Shown here in pieces: positions 1 through 5,775 of a DNA stretch of 8,588 nt. Source of the DNA: Clostridiaceae bacterium (lineage in GTDB: Bacteria; Bacillota; Clostridia; Oscillospirales; Acutalibacteraceae); contig JAEDNG010000030.1 of assembly GCA_016302625.1 (NCBI GenBank), positions 1-8,588 of the forward strand, read 5' to 3'. The notes under the pieces are model-generated. The model ran no database searches and was not told where the DNA came from. It was given only the letters and a program-made list of their open reading frames with translations. Positions within the stretch are counted from its first letter, which is position 1. The number at the start of each line of letters is the position of its first letter. A program made the translations under genes and the position numbers.

Positions 1-477
1 AACCGTGATATACTGAGCGGATACCTTGATGATGCCGAAAAGTACGGAATCGGCATAGCGGTAGAAAATATGCCTTTATATCCTCTTGTATGGCCGGACC
101 TTCGATTTTTCGGAGGCAGTTGGGAGGAACTGTGTGAACTTTGCGATTCTTTTCACTCCGATGGAATAGGAATTTGTTGGGATTTCGGTCATGCAAATAC
201 TTCTTGGATAGATCAGTCCGCTGCAATCAAAGAGATAGGCAAAAGGCTTAAAATGACGCATATTCATGACAATTACAAAAGGGGAGACCATCATCAACTG
301 CCTGCAATGGGCGATTTGCAGTGGGGGTGCATTGATTGGAAAAAAACTATGAACGCTCTTAAAGAGATAAATTATACAGGCTCACTTGCCCTTGAAGTTA
401 TATATCCTCCGATTCCGATGTGTGAAAGTTTCATGAAATTAGCATACGAAAGTTTGGAGTATTTAAAGGGGCTTTAA
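1..477 (+). CDS. TIM-barrel sugar phosphate isomerase/epimerase family protein (5' truncated)
   Basis: The reading frame is open from the first base, so the N-terminus lies outside the window and 158 residues remain. The fragment looks like the C-terminal half of an AP-endonuclease-2 type TIM barrel (xylose isomerase-like, cofactor-dependent sugar isomerases and epimerases). Visible candidate metal and active-site residues are Glu22 in AVENMP, Asp61 and His64 in CWDFGHAN, His87 and His89 in THIHDN, the DHHQLP loop at 96-101, and the late Glu132 in LALEV. These match the usual ligand pattern of this fold (two Glu, Asp, His). The family covers inositol catabolism, tagatose/psicose epimerases and endonuclease IV relatives, so the substrate cannot be named. 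It ends with TAA and no gene follows closely on the same strand; the next gene is convergent. Family is fairly sure, function is not. Confidence 0.8.
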   Translation, partial: NRDILSGYLDDAEKYGIGIAVENMPLYPLVWPDLRFFGGSWEELCELCDSFHSDGIGICWDFGHANTSWIDQSAAIKEIGKRLKMTHIHDNYKRGDHHQLPAMGDLQWGCIDWKKTMNALKEINYTGSLALEVIYPPIPMCESFMKLAYESLEYLKGL

Positions 478-660
478 TATGTACAAAAATTGATATTTTC
501 AATTTTGTTCTTAAATTTAAAAAAATTCAAAAAGGACAATAACGGGATAGAAACGATGGAAAGGATCCATATTTCAAGATGACTACACTCCTATTATTGT
601 TCGCGACGACTTTCCGCAAAAAGTCACGCTTGCTACGACTGTTCGCTTGTAAATGCGCTC
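478..660. other. Gene-poor stretch between convergent genes, possible dispersed repeat
   Basis: I see no convincing gene here. The stretch holds an AT-rich hairpin at 486-506 (AAAATTGA, loop TATTT, TCAATTTT), which could end the upstream transcript but has no GC clamp and only a poor T-run. From about 540 to 650 the sequence is GC-richer and internally structured. A 5-bp hairpin lies at 556-570, a hairpin GACTTT/AAAGTC at 608-625, and a direct repeat TGTTCGC at 599-605 and 640-646. Short open frames exist on both strands, but none has both a ribosome site and plausible length. The style resembles intergenic repeats of gut Clostridia, but that is an impression and not shown here. Confidence 0.4.
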
Positions 661-1245
661 TTATATGTTTTTATAAAAAAGTCCGTGTCTTGTGCAGTAC
701 CATAAAAGGACTCCGTGACGCATTATCGGAGCTCTCGTTTCAATATTCCATTCGGGATACCGCTTTATAATATGCAGACGGTCATCGCTTGCGAATGCAA
801 TGAAAGAAATATAATGGTCTTTTTTCATTTCATGCACGGAGGTTATCAGCCATTCGTCTTCTGCCTTGTCAATATTAAGCACATGCGCCTCGTCAGGCTT
901 TTGAGGAACAGCCTCCTTTATTTTCCTTGAACAGCAGGTGACTTCCGCATTTCCGGTGCAGATCGAAATATTTCCGCAGACCGGACAAACGTAGTATTTT
1001 GTCTTTTTCAGATTTCCCGCTGCAAAGGTGTTTTGTGAAAGTCCGCCGTCAAGCAGTCTTTCGATGTCTACTCCGAAAATATTGCTGAGTTCCGGCAGCA
1101 GGGAAACATCAGGGAGCCCTTGACCTCTTTCCCACTTTGAAACAGCCTTGTCGCTGATACAAAGCATATCGGCCAGTTGCTTTTGCGTAAGCTTTTTTTC
1201 GGTTCGCAGCTTTAAAATAAGCGCGCCGGTTTTTTGATTATCCAT
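661..1245 (-). CDS. Xre-family regulator fused to a desulfoferrodoxin (superoxide reductase-like) domain
   Basis: This 194-residue protein begins with an Xre/Cro-type helix-turn-helix (residues about 6-59, with TQKQLADML and recognition helix SDKAVSKWERG). A complete desulfoferrodoxin-like region follows. Cys87, Cys90 (YVCPVCGN) and the adjacent pair Cys104-Cys105 match the desulforedoxin FeCys4 site. His121 (EAHVLNI), His138 and His144 (HEMKKDHYI), Cys184 and His187 (YCTRHG) match the four His and one Cys that bind the catalytic iron of superoxide reductases. The family motif Glu-Lys-His is Glu-Ala-His here, so the lysine implicated in catalysis is missing. I infer a redox- or iron-responsive regulator rather than an efficient enzyme. 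ATG at 1245 is preferred because GGGTGA lies five bases upstream and the HTH starts as usual; a GTG at 1254 would add three residues. It is divergent from the zinc-ribbon gene, and an inverted repeat overlaps its promoter, suggesting self-control. Confidence 0.85.
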   Translation of the reverse strand: MDNQKTGALILKLRTEKKLTQKQLADMLCISDKAVSKWERGQGLPDVSLLPELSNIFGVDIERLLDGGLSQNTFAAGNLKKTKYYVCPVCGNISICTGNAEVTCCSRKIKEAVPQKPDEAHVLNIDKAEDEWLITSVHEMKKDHYISFIAFASDDRLHIIKRYPEWNIETRAPIMRHGVLLWYCTRHGLFYKNI

Positions 1246-1263
1246 TTTTATCACCCATAAGTT

Positions 1264-1292
1264 ATATTACTGTTTTATTTATTAAAAATCAA
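1264..1292 (-). promoter_or_regulatory. Promoter of the Xre-desulfoferrodoxin gene
   Basis: Reading the minus strand, TTGATT (1292-1287) is followed after 17 bases by TAATAT (1269-1264), a good sigma-A-type pair. It lies 19 bases ahead of the chosen ATG. The -35 box shares bases with the left arm of the inverted repeat at 1289-1320, so a protein bound there would block polymerase. Confidence 0.55.
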
Positions 1293-1320
1293 TAAACTTT
1301 GCGTTTAGTCGGTTTATTGA
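1289..1320. promoter_or_regulatory. Inverted-repeat operator candidate in the divergent control region
   Basis: TCAATAAAC (1289-1297) and GTTTATTGA (1312-1320) are perfect 9-base inverted arms separated by 14 bases, with centres 23 bases apart (about two helical turns). This suits two HTH dimers or one larger dimer on one DNA face. The left arm overlaps the -35 box of the regulator gene, and the right arm ends 20 bases before the -35 box of the divergent gene. The likely ligand is the adjacent Xre-type regulator; this is inferred from position. Confidence 0.5.
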
Positions 1321-1340
1321 GGGCAAAAAGAATAATCGTC

Positions 1341-1369
1341 TTGAAAAAATATATATTGTGTGTTAAAAT
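1341..1369 (+). promoter_or_regulatory. Promoter of the coiled-coil/zinc-ribbon gene
   Basis: TTGAAA (1341-1346), a 17-base spacer and TAAAAT (1364-1369) form a good sigma-A-type promoter. Transcription would start near 1376, giving a leader of about 20 bases that carries the GGAGG at 1384-1388. This placement rules out the longer reading frame that begins at 1360 inside the promoter. Confidence 0.55.
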
Positions 1370-1395
1370 ATAACATAAGAAACGGAGGTATCGTT

Positions 1396-1788
1396 ATGGA
1401 ATTTTTTGATGACGCAGTAAACAAGGCAAAAGAGGCAATTGACGTTGCCTGCAAAAAAACAAATGAAGTTGTTACTGTTCAAAAGCAGAAATTTGATATT
1501 TCGGCTCTTGAATCGAAAATAGCTAAGGATTTTCAGGTTTTGGGCGAGATTTATTACAATAAACTCAAGAACGGCGGAGCAGAGGACGAAGGTGCCGCAG
1601 AGCTGGTTGCATCCATCGATGCAAAGAACGAAAAAATACGAAAACTAAAGGACGAAATTAATAATATAAGAAATAAACGAGTCTGTCCTAAGTGCGGCGC
1701 CGCTATCGATAAATGTTCTAATTACTGCAACGCCTGCGGCGCAAAGCTTGTTTTTGACAGCGATGAAGATAAAAAAACGGAAGAATAA
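1396..1788 (+). CDS. Small coiled-coil protein with C-terminal zinc ribbon
   Basis: This 130-residue protein is hypothetical. Residues 1-95 are charged and helical, with heptad-like stretches (SALESKIAKDFQVLGEIYYNKL and the lysine/glutamate-rich region 76-95) that suggest a coiled coil. Residues 97-114 carry two CxxC pairs, CPKCG and CNACG, a typical zinc ribbon with four cysteines at 97, 100, 111 and 114. The tail is acidic. There is no signal peptide or membrane segment, so it is likely cytoplasmic. The start at 1396 is chosen because GGAGG lies seven bases upstream and a promoter occupies the longer frame. Similar small zinc-ribbon proteins are common in Clostridia without assigned function. 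It is divergent from the Xre-desulfoferrodoxin gene and may be its target, which is inferred only from the shared control region. Confidence 0.75.
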   Translation: MEFFDDAVNKAKEAIDVACKKTNEVVTVQKQKFDISALESKIAKDFQVLGEIYYNKLKNGGAEDEGAAELVASIDAKNEKIRKLKDEINNIRNKRVCPKCGAAIDKCSNYCNACGAKLVFDSDEDKKTEE

Positions 1789-1795
1789 TAATAAT

Positions 1796-1820
1796 CGGGC
1801 GGTAATCCGCCCGTTGATTT
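1796..1820 (+). terminator. Terminator-like hairpin after the zinc-ribbon gene
   Basis: CGGGCGG (1796-1802), loop TAAT and CCGCCCG (1807-1813) form a perfect 7-bp GC-rich stem, followed by TTGATTTTATT. The T-tract is interrupted, so termination may be partial. Only 23 bases separate the stem from the next start codon, and they hold the AGGGAG ribosome site but no promoter. Confidence 0.75.
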
Positions 1821-1836
1821 TATTAGGGAGAATTAT

Positions 1837-2532
1837 ATGAAAAAGTTAGGTATAATCGTCGCCGACAGCGATGAATTCAGGCCCCTTGCCGATACTGTGA
1901 CAAGAGGAGAGCATTGCGAGGAGTTCTTTCTTAAAAGACGGATACTGAAATTTAAAATATCGGAAAATACGGAAGTTTTTGCGATGCTTTGCGGAATAGG
2001 CAAGGTAAACGCGGCGGCGGCAGCGGCGCATTTGGTTGATATCGGCTGCGAAATTATACTCAATTACGGACTTTCCGGCGGAATAAGCGGTGTGAACAGA
2101 GGGGATATATGCGTCTGCAATAAGTTTTTGGAGCATGATTTTGACCTTACCACTATCGGCTATAAGCCCTGCGAAAAGCCGGGACAGGCTTATATATATG
2201 AAGCGGACAAGCGCCTTTTAAAGCTTATTAGGGAAATGCTTCCGGACATTAAGGCAGGTACCGCCGCGACAGGTGACCGTTTTGTATGCGACCCTGTTTT
2301 GCGCGACTTTTTGAAAAATGAGTTTAACGCCATGTCCTGCGATATGGAAACCGCGGCGATAGCCTATGTCTGCGAGTACGCCGGAATACCGTTTGCGGCG
2401 GTTCGTAAAATTTCGGACGACGCGGGAGCGGACGCGGCGGACAGCTACCGCGAGATGAACAGCGCAAATGAGACGGTGCTTTCCGATTTTATACTTGATT
2501 TAGCACGTTCGGCGGCTGAGCTTATTTTATGA
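1837..2532 (+). CDS. MTA/SAH nucleosidase-like protein (nucleoside phosphorylase family)
   Basis: The 231-residue protein has the length and motifs of 5'-methylthioadenosine/S-adenosylhomocysteine nucleosidases, which release adenine from by-products of polyamine synthesis and methylation. Visible features are GIIVADSDEF near the N-terminus with Glu13 at the place of the catalytic-site Glu12 of the E. coli enzyme, CGIGKVNAA (52-60), NYGLSGG (76-82), ATGDRF (144-149), CDMETAA (168-174) with Glu171, and KISDDAG (191-197) with Asp194 as the likely general acid. The fold assignment is strong. Purine nucleoside phosphorylases and futalosine hydrolases share it, so the exact substrate is open. AGGGAG lies six bases ahead of the ATG. 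Its stop overlaps the start of the flippase gene (ATGA), so the two are translationally coupled. Such a gene is not part of the classical Bacillus cluster. Confidence 0.85.
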   Translation: MKKLGIIVADSDEFRPLADTVTRGEHCEEFFLKRRILKFKISENTEVFAMLCGIGKVNAAAAAAHLVDIGCEIILNYGLSGGISGVNRGDICVCNKFLEHDFDLTTIGYKPCEKPGQAYIYEADKRLLKLIREMLPDIKAGTAATGDRFVCDPVLRDFLKNEFNAMSCDMETAAIAYVCEYAGIPFAAVRKISDDAGADAADSYREMNSANETVLSDFILDLARSAAELIL

Positions 2533-4217
2533 GAACCGAGAGAAAACAGCAAAGCTTTCAGTACGGCGCGGCGATAATGCTTGTTTCCGCTGTACTTGTA
2601 AAGCTTATCGGGGCGCTGTTTAAAATACCGCTTGCAAGCAGCATATGTTTAGGAGACTTAGGCTTCGGATATTTTTCGTCCGCTTATGATTTATTTACTC
2701 CGATTTATTCCCTTGCTATGGCGGGACTGCCGGTAGCATTGGCACGGACGGTGTCCGAGCATATGGCGGCAGGGCGGTACAAAGACGTAAGAGCAACGCT
2801 TAAAATCAGCCGACGAATTTATTCTATAACGGGATTTGTCGGCTTTATGTTAATGCTCGCGCTTATATATCCCTTTGTAAGCCTTACCGATAAGACGGGG
2901 CAGACCGTTTACAGCCTTTTTGCCATTGCTCCGTCAATGCTTTTTTGTTGTATTATTTCGGCTTACCGGGGATATTACGAGGGTCTGCGCAATATGTATC
3001 CCACTGCGGTTTCTGAGCTTATAGAGGCGCTCTGCAAGCTTGTTTTGGGTTTCGGGTTTGCTTTTATAACTGTTAAAATCACCGGTAATGTTGCTTACGG
3101 GGCTGCCGCCGCAATGCTCGGAATAACCTTCGGAACGCTTATTGCGGCGATATATTTAAAGCTTTATCACAGACTGAAAGGCGATCGCATTACAGACGGT
3201 GAGTTTGCGGCGAGTCCCGATGCCGTCAGCGGAAAGCAGGCGGCAAAGGCTCTTATTGTTCTTGCTGTTCCTATCGCCTTAGCGTCGCTTTGCAATAACA
3301 TTGCATCACTTATAGATGTATCCATGGTAAAGTGGCAGCTTTCAAGGCTTATGTCTGATAATGCGGGATTTATCCGAGAAATGTATTCGGAGTCGGTTAC
3401 GGGCTATAACGCAACTTCCGTTTTGCCTCTTACCGACGGGCAGCTGCCGACCTTTCTTTACGGAATACGCGGCAAGGCGTACACTCTTTTTAACCTTGTG
3501 CCAACCTTAACGTCGGTAATAGGAGTAACGGCGGTTCCGGTTATTGCCGAATTTTCACAGCGCAAGGATTTAAACGGACTAAAAAGAAATACCGAATCGG
3601 TACTCAAGCTGACTGCGGTAATTTCATTCCCGATAGCAATGGGCTTTATTGCGGTAGGCGATCGGATTATGAGACTTTTGTATTCCACCGAAGCCTCTGT
3701 TCAAATCGGAGGTCCGCTTTTAAATATATTCGGATTTGCCGTCGTTTTCGCAGGACTTGCAATACCGATGAACGGAATTTTACAGGCGATAGGCAAGCAA
3801 AAGGCGGCGCTTTTTAATATCGCTGTCGGCGCCGCGGTAAAGCTTACAGTAAATTTTACGGCGGTAGGCAATCCGAGTATAAATATAAAGGGGGCGGCTT
3901 TAGGAACGTTTGCCTGCTACTTTATTATCTTCTGTCTGAATTTCGTCACCTTCGGGAAAGCAGTCGGAGTTTTGCCCGAAATTAAAAATACTCTTATAAA
4001 ACCGCTCACCGCGGCGGTACTTTGCGGGATTGCGGCATACCTTGTTTCGCTTGCGTCCGCCTCGTCGGTTGTTACTTGTTTGGCAATTATTGCTGCCGGA
4101 ATTGTGTACTTTTTCTTGCTGATTTTGCTTAATACTTTCAGCGAAACCGATTTTTCAGGCTTTCCAAAGGGTAAAAGCATCATAAAATTTTGTAAAAAAC
4201 ATAGAATTATCAGATGA
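2529..4217 (+). CDS. SpoVB/MurJ-type polysaccharide (lipid-linked precursor) flippase, YabM-like
   Basis: This 562-residue polytopic membrane protein has hydrophobic segments along its whole length, consistent with the 14 helices of the MOP superfamily (MATE/PST/MurJ). The start YGAAIMLVSAVLVKLIGALF with IPLA soon after, and the AMAGLPVALARTVSEHMAAGR loop near residue 65, are typical of the SpoVB/YtgP/YabM group, which moves lipid-linked cell-wall or spore-cortex precursors across the membrane. A longer polar loop at about 275-315 and GITFGT at 195 also fit. Bacillus yabM sits at the same place upstream of yabO-yabP-yabQ-divIC, so orthology is likely. Whether it carries lipid II in growth (MurJ role) or serves cortex synthesis (SpoVB role) cannot be told. 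The ATG overlaps the preceding stop by four bases. No clear terminator follows it. Confidence 0.85.
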   Translation: MRTERKQQSFQYGAAIMLVSAVLVKLIGALFKIPLASSICLGDLGFGYFSSAYDLFTPIYSLAMAGLPVALARTVSEHMAAGRYKDVRATLKISRRIYSITGFVGFMLMLALIYPFVSLTDKTGQTVYSLFAIAPSMLFCCIISAYRGYYEGLRNMYPTAVSELIEALCKLVLGFGFAFITVKITGNVAYGAAAAMLGITFGTLIAAIYLKLYHRLKGDRITDGEFAASPDAVSGKQAAKALIVLAVPIALASLCNNIASLIDVSMVKWQLSRLMSDNAGFIREMYSESVTGYNATSVLPLTDGQLPTFLYGIRGKAYTLFNLVPTLTSVIGVTAVPVIAEFSQRKDLNGLKRNTESVLKLTAVISFPIAMGFIAVGDRIMRLLYSTEASVQIGGPLLNIFGFAVVFAGLAIPMNGILQAIGKQKAALFNIAVGAAVKLTVNFTAVGNPSINIKGAALGTFACYFIIFCLNFVTFGKAVGVLPEIKNTLIKPLTAAVLCGIAAYLVSLASASSVVTCLAIIAAGIVYFFLLILLNTFSETDFSGFPKGKSIIKFCKKHRIIR

Positions 4218-4284
4218 AATAGACCTATAAAAACGTCGTTTTAATGATTTTTTGCGAAAAAACAAAATTTTAAACTAAAATAGA

Positions 4285-4321
4285 TTGATTTTTTTTCAAA
4301 AGTATGGTAAAAGTATATAGT
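4285..4321 (+). promoter_or_regulatory. Promoter region of the HU gene
   Basis: Two overlapping sigma-A-type candidates fit: TTTTCA (4293-4298), 17 bases, TATAGT (4316-4321); or TTGATT (4285-4290), 17 bases, TAAAAG (4308-4313). The first has the better score. Either gives a start near 4320-4328 and a leader of about 70 bases for HU. The AT-rich flank upstream could help activity. Confidence 0.5.
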
Positions 4322-4372
4322 ACAAGCTTTAGGGTTGTACGCTCTTGATTTCAAACGAGTTGATCGTTGAAA
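4320..4372 (+). promoter_or_regulatory. Two hairpins in the HU leader
   Basis: GTACAA (4320-4325) pairs with TTGTAC (4335-4340). A second stem pairs 4349-4358 with 4364-4372 (nine pairs, one bulged A, loop GTTGA). The second ends 10 bases before the GGAGG of HU. They could stabilise the abundant HU mRNA or act in autoregulation; this is inference from base pairing seen by eye. Confidence 0.35.
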
Positions 4373-4395
4373 ATTATTTTTTGGAGGTTCTAAAA

Positions 4396-4671
4396 ATGAA
4401 CAAAACAGAATTAGTAGCATTAATGGCTGATAAAGCCGGTATTTCCAAGAAGGATGCCGATAAGGCTCTCGCCGCTTTCCTCGACACTGTTGCCGAAGAG
4501 TTAAAGAAAGGCGAAAAAATTCAGCTGGTTGGCTTTGGTACTTTTGAGGTTCGTGAGCGTGCCGCCAGAACCGGTATCAATCCGCAGACAAAGCAGACCA
4601 TCAAGATTGCCGCTTCCAAGACACCCGTATTCAAGGCAGGCAAGGCTCTTAAGGATTCTGTATCAAAGTAA
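4396..4671 (+). CDS. hup: HU family DNA-binding protein
   Basis: The 91-residue protein has the standard HU length and layout. A helical dimerisation part (1-40, MNKTELVALMADKAGISKKD) is followed by the signature GFGTFEVRERAARTG (46-60) and the DNA-intercalating proline in GINPQT (Pro63). The beta arm and a C-terminal helix (KAGKALKDSV) close the chain. HU homodimers bend and compact the chromosome and assist replication and repair. The start at 4396 is set by GGAGG at 4383-4387 and by homology; the frame opens 17 codons earlier, inside the leader. It has its own promoter and a terminator-like hairpin behind it, so it is probably expressed far above its neighbours. HU next to rqcP/yabO is a familiar arrangement in Clostridia, though in Bacillus subtilis hbs lies elsewhere. 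Confidence 0.96.
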   Translation: MNKTELVALMADKAGISKKDADKALAAFLDTVAEELKKGEKIQLVGFGTFEVRERAARTGINPQTKQTIKIAASKTPVFKAGKALKDSVSK

Positions 4672-4688
4672 TAGTTACTTAAAACCCG

Positions 4689-4712
4689 AGCCGTCCGAAA
4701 GGACGGCTTTTA
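4689..4712 (+). terminator. Terminator-like hairpin between HU and rqcP
   Basis: AGCCGTCC (4689-4696), a GAAA tetraloop of the stable GNRA type and GGACGGCT (4701-4708) form a perfect 8-bp stem followed by only TTT beyond the stem. The U-tract is short, and rqcP starts 25 bases later with no promoter in between. Partial termination that sets a high HU to low RqcP ratio is the simplest reading. Confidence 0.75.
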
Positions 4713-4733
4713 AACTGTCAGTTCGGAGAAAAT

Positions 4734-4976
4734 ATGAGATTAGATAAATATTTAAAGGTTTCAAGAATAATAAAGAGACGCACCGTGGCAAACGAGGCGT
4801 GCGACGCGGGCCGTGTATCGGTAAACGGAAAGCCGGCCAGAGCGTCATATGACGTAAAGGTCGGAGACCGGATAGAAATATTCTTCGGAAGCCGTCTTTT
4901 TAAAGCGGAGGTTACCTCGGTCGCTGAAACGGTAAAAAAAGACGATGCGTCGGGACTTTACAAAATTATCGACTGA
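4734..4976 (+). CDS. rqcP: S4-domain RNA-binding protein RqcP (YabO)
   Basis: This 80-residue protein is essentially one S4 RNA-binding domain: MRLDKYLKVSRIIKRRTVANE, the conserved turn AGRVSVNG (25-32), and VKVGDRIEI (41-49). In Bacillus subtilis the orthologue YabO, renamed RqcP, works with RqcH on the stalled 50S subunit to add alanine tails to blocked nascent chains (ribosome-associated quality control). Length, sequence and position before yabP-yabQ-divIC support orthology; the Hsp15/HslR family is the nearest alternative. CGGAG lies five bases ahead of the ATG. It has no promoter of its own that I can see, so it depends on read-through past the hairpin after HU. Confidence 0.88.
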   Translation: MRLDKYLKVSRIIKRRTVANEACDAGRVSVNGKPARASYDVKVGDRIEIFFGSRLFKAEVTSVAETVKKDDASGLYKIID

Positions 4977-5005
4977 ATACCGTAATAATCAGCTTGTACC
5001 GCGAT

Positions 5006-5026
5006 ATATACTATAATACAGTATAT
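5006..5026. promoter_or_regulatory. Inverted repeat and -10-like site upstream of yabP
   Basis: ATATACT (5006-5012) and AGTATAT (5020-5026) are perfect inverted arms around a 7-base centre. A perfect TATAAT lies at 5012-5017 and AATACAGT at 5015-5022 resembles the sporulation sigma-E -10 element with one mismatch. No matching -35 box was found for either. In Bacillus yabP is a sigma-E gene, so a sporulation promoter here is expected, but this sequence alone does not prove it. Confidence 0.3.
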
Positions 5027-5043
5027 TCAAGAGGTGTTTTAAG

Positions 5044-5313
5044 TTGGAGGACGGCATTCGTTTAAGCCACAATATAATAATAGAAGACCGCAAAAAGATG
5101 ACTCTTACCGGCGTAAAGGACGTTCTTTCCTTTGATGAGGAAACTATTGTGCTTGAGACTACGCTTGGAAGGCTTACCGTAAAGGGCTCGGGACTTCACA
5201 TAATTAACTTTGATACCTCGAGCGGCGATTTGTCCTCCGAGGGCAGATTATACGCGGTTGTATACACATCCGATGAAAAAAACGGCGGATTATTCTCCCG
5301 CCTTTTCAGATAA
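5044..5313 (+). CDS. yabP: Sporulation protein YabP
   Basis: This 89-residue protein matches the YabP family: HNIIIEDRKKMTLTGVKDVLSF, then an acidic region with EETIVLETTLGRLTVKGSGLHI and a short basic tail. In Bacillus yabP belongs to the mother-cell sporulation genes next to yabQ, and the family is related to the YqfC spore proteins; its biochemical role is not established. I take the TTG at 5044 as the start, because GAGGTG (5031-5036) lies seven bases upstream and no ATG occurs before the conserved part. The TTG start may keep expression low. It is separated from rqcP by 67 bases with a palindrome, and from yabQ by three bases. Confidence 0.9.
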   Translation: MEDGIRLSHNIIIEDRKKMTLTGVKDVLSFDEETIVLETTLGRLTVKGSGLHIINFDTSSGDLSSEGRLYAVVYTSDEKNGGLFSRLFR

Positions 5314-5316
5314 TCT

Positions 5317-5775
5317 ATGTGGGAGATTGACAGCCTTTCGCAGGTGTTGGGCTTTTTATATTCTGCGGCTTTCGGATTAATATGCTGCGTGGCTTACGAT
5401 ATTTTAAGAGCAGTAAGAGCGCAGACCAAATTTTCGGCTGCGGCAGTATTTGTTCAGGATATTGTCTTTTCGGTTGTTTGCGCTTTCGCCTGCTTTTGTC
5501 TTTTGTTAAGCGTAACCGGCGGAGATATGAGGATATTTGTCTTTGTAGGAATTGCCGTCGGTTTTTTGGCATGCAGGCTTACGCTCTCAAGGGTTCTGCT
5601 TTTTGTTTTTTCAAAAATACTCAAAGCTGTAAAATGGCTTTTCCGCAAAATTTGCTTGTGCTTGAGAGCTGTTTTTACCTTTATTGATAAGTCGACTGCC
5701 TTTTTAAAGAAAAAAACGCTTAAATTCTGTAAATTCCTTTCAAATATGTTAAAAAAACTCTTGAAAAAGAAGTAG
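5317..5775 (+). CDS. yabQ: Spore cortex biosynthesis protein YabQ
   Basis: The 152-residue protein has hydrophobic segments at about 7-31, 41-65 and 72-95 and then a long basic, amphipathic tail rich in Lys, Arg and Phe (96-152). This is the usual YabQ design: a membrane protein of the outer forespore membrane needed for cortex formation in Bacillus. The family motif around FLYSAAFGLICCVAYDILRA at residues 13-32 is clear. The ATG lies three bases after the yabP stop with no recognisable Shine-Dalgarno sequence, so ribosomes finishing yabP probably re-initiate here. The gene ends just before divIC, and a promoter for divIC lies inside its last codons. Confidence 0.88.
   Translation: MWEIDSLSQVLGFLYSAAFGLICCVAYDILRAVRAQTKFSAAAVFVQDIVFSVVCAFACFCLLLSVTGGDMRIFVFVGIAVGFLACRLTLSRVLLFVFSKILKAVKWLFRKICLCLRAVFTFIDKSTAFLKKKTLKFCKFLSNMLKKLLKKK

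Noticed and set aside
608..625. GACTTT/AAAGTC hairpin as terminator of the minus-strand regulator
   Set aside because: It has no T-run on the minus strand after the stem.
579..770. 63-codon open frame on the plus strand rich in Leu and Arg
   Set aside because: It runs into the antisense of the Xre-desulfoferrodoxin gene, has no ribosome site, and its composition is not protein-like.
1360..1395. Longer N-terminus for the zinc-ribbon protein
   Set aside because: The extension lies inside the -10 region and leader; GGAGG points to the ATG at 1396.
1754..1782. Perfect TTGACA as a promoter for the nucleosidase gene
   Set aside because: No acceptable -10 box is found 15-19 bases downstream, and the bases encode part of the zinc-ribbon protein tail.
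4231..4262. AT-only hairpins (T6-GCG-A6 and AAAAC/GTTTT) after the flippase as terminators
   Set aside because: They lack a GC-rich stem and have very short loops; the region is simply AT-rich promoter upstream sequence.
4345..4395. 17-residue N-terminal extension of HU
   Set aside because: HU proteins begin at the conserved MNKTEL; the upstream codons form the leader hairpin and GGAGG precedes 4396.
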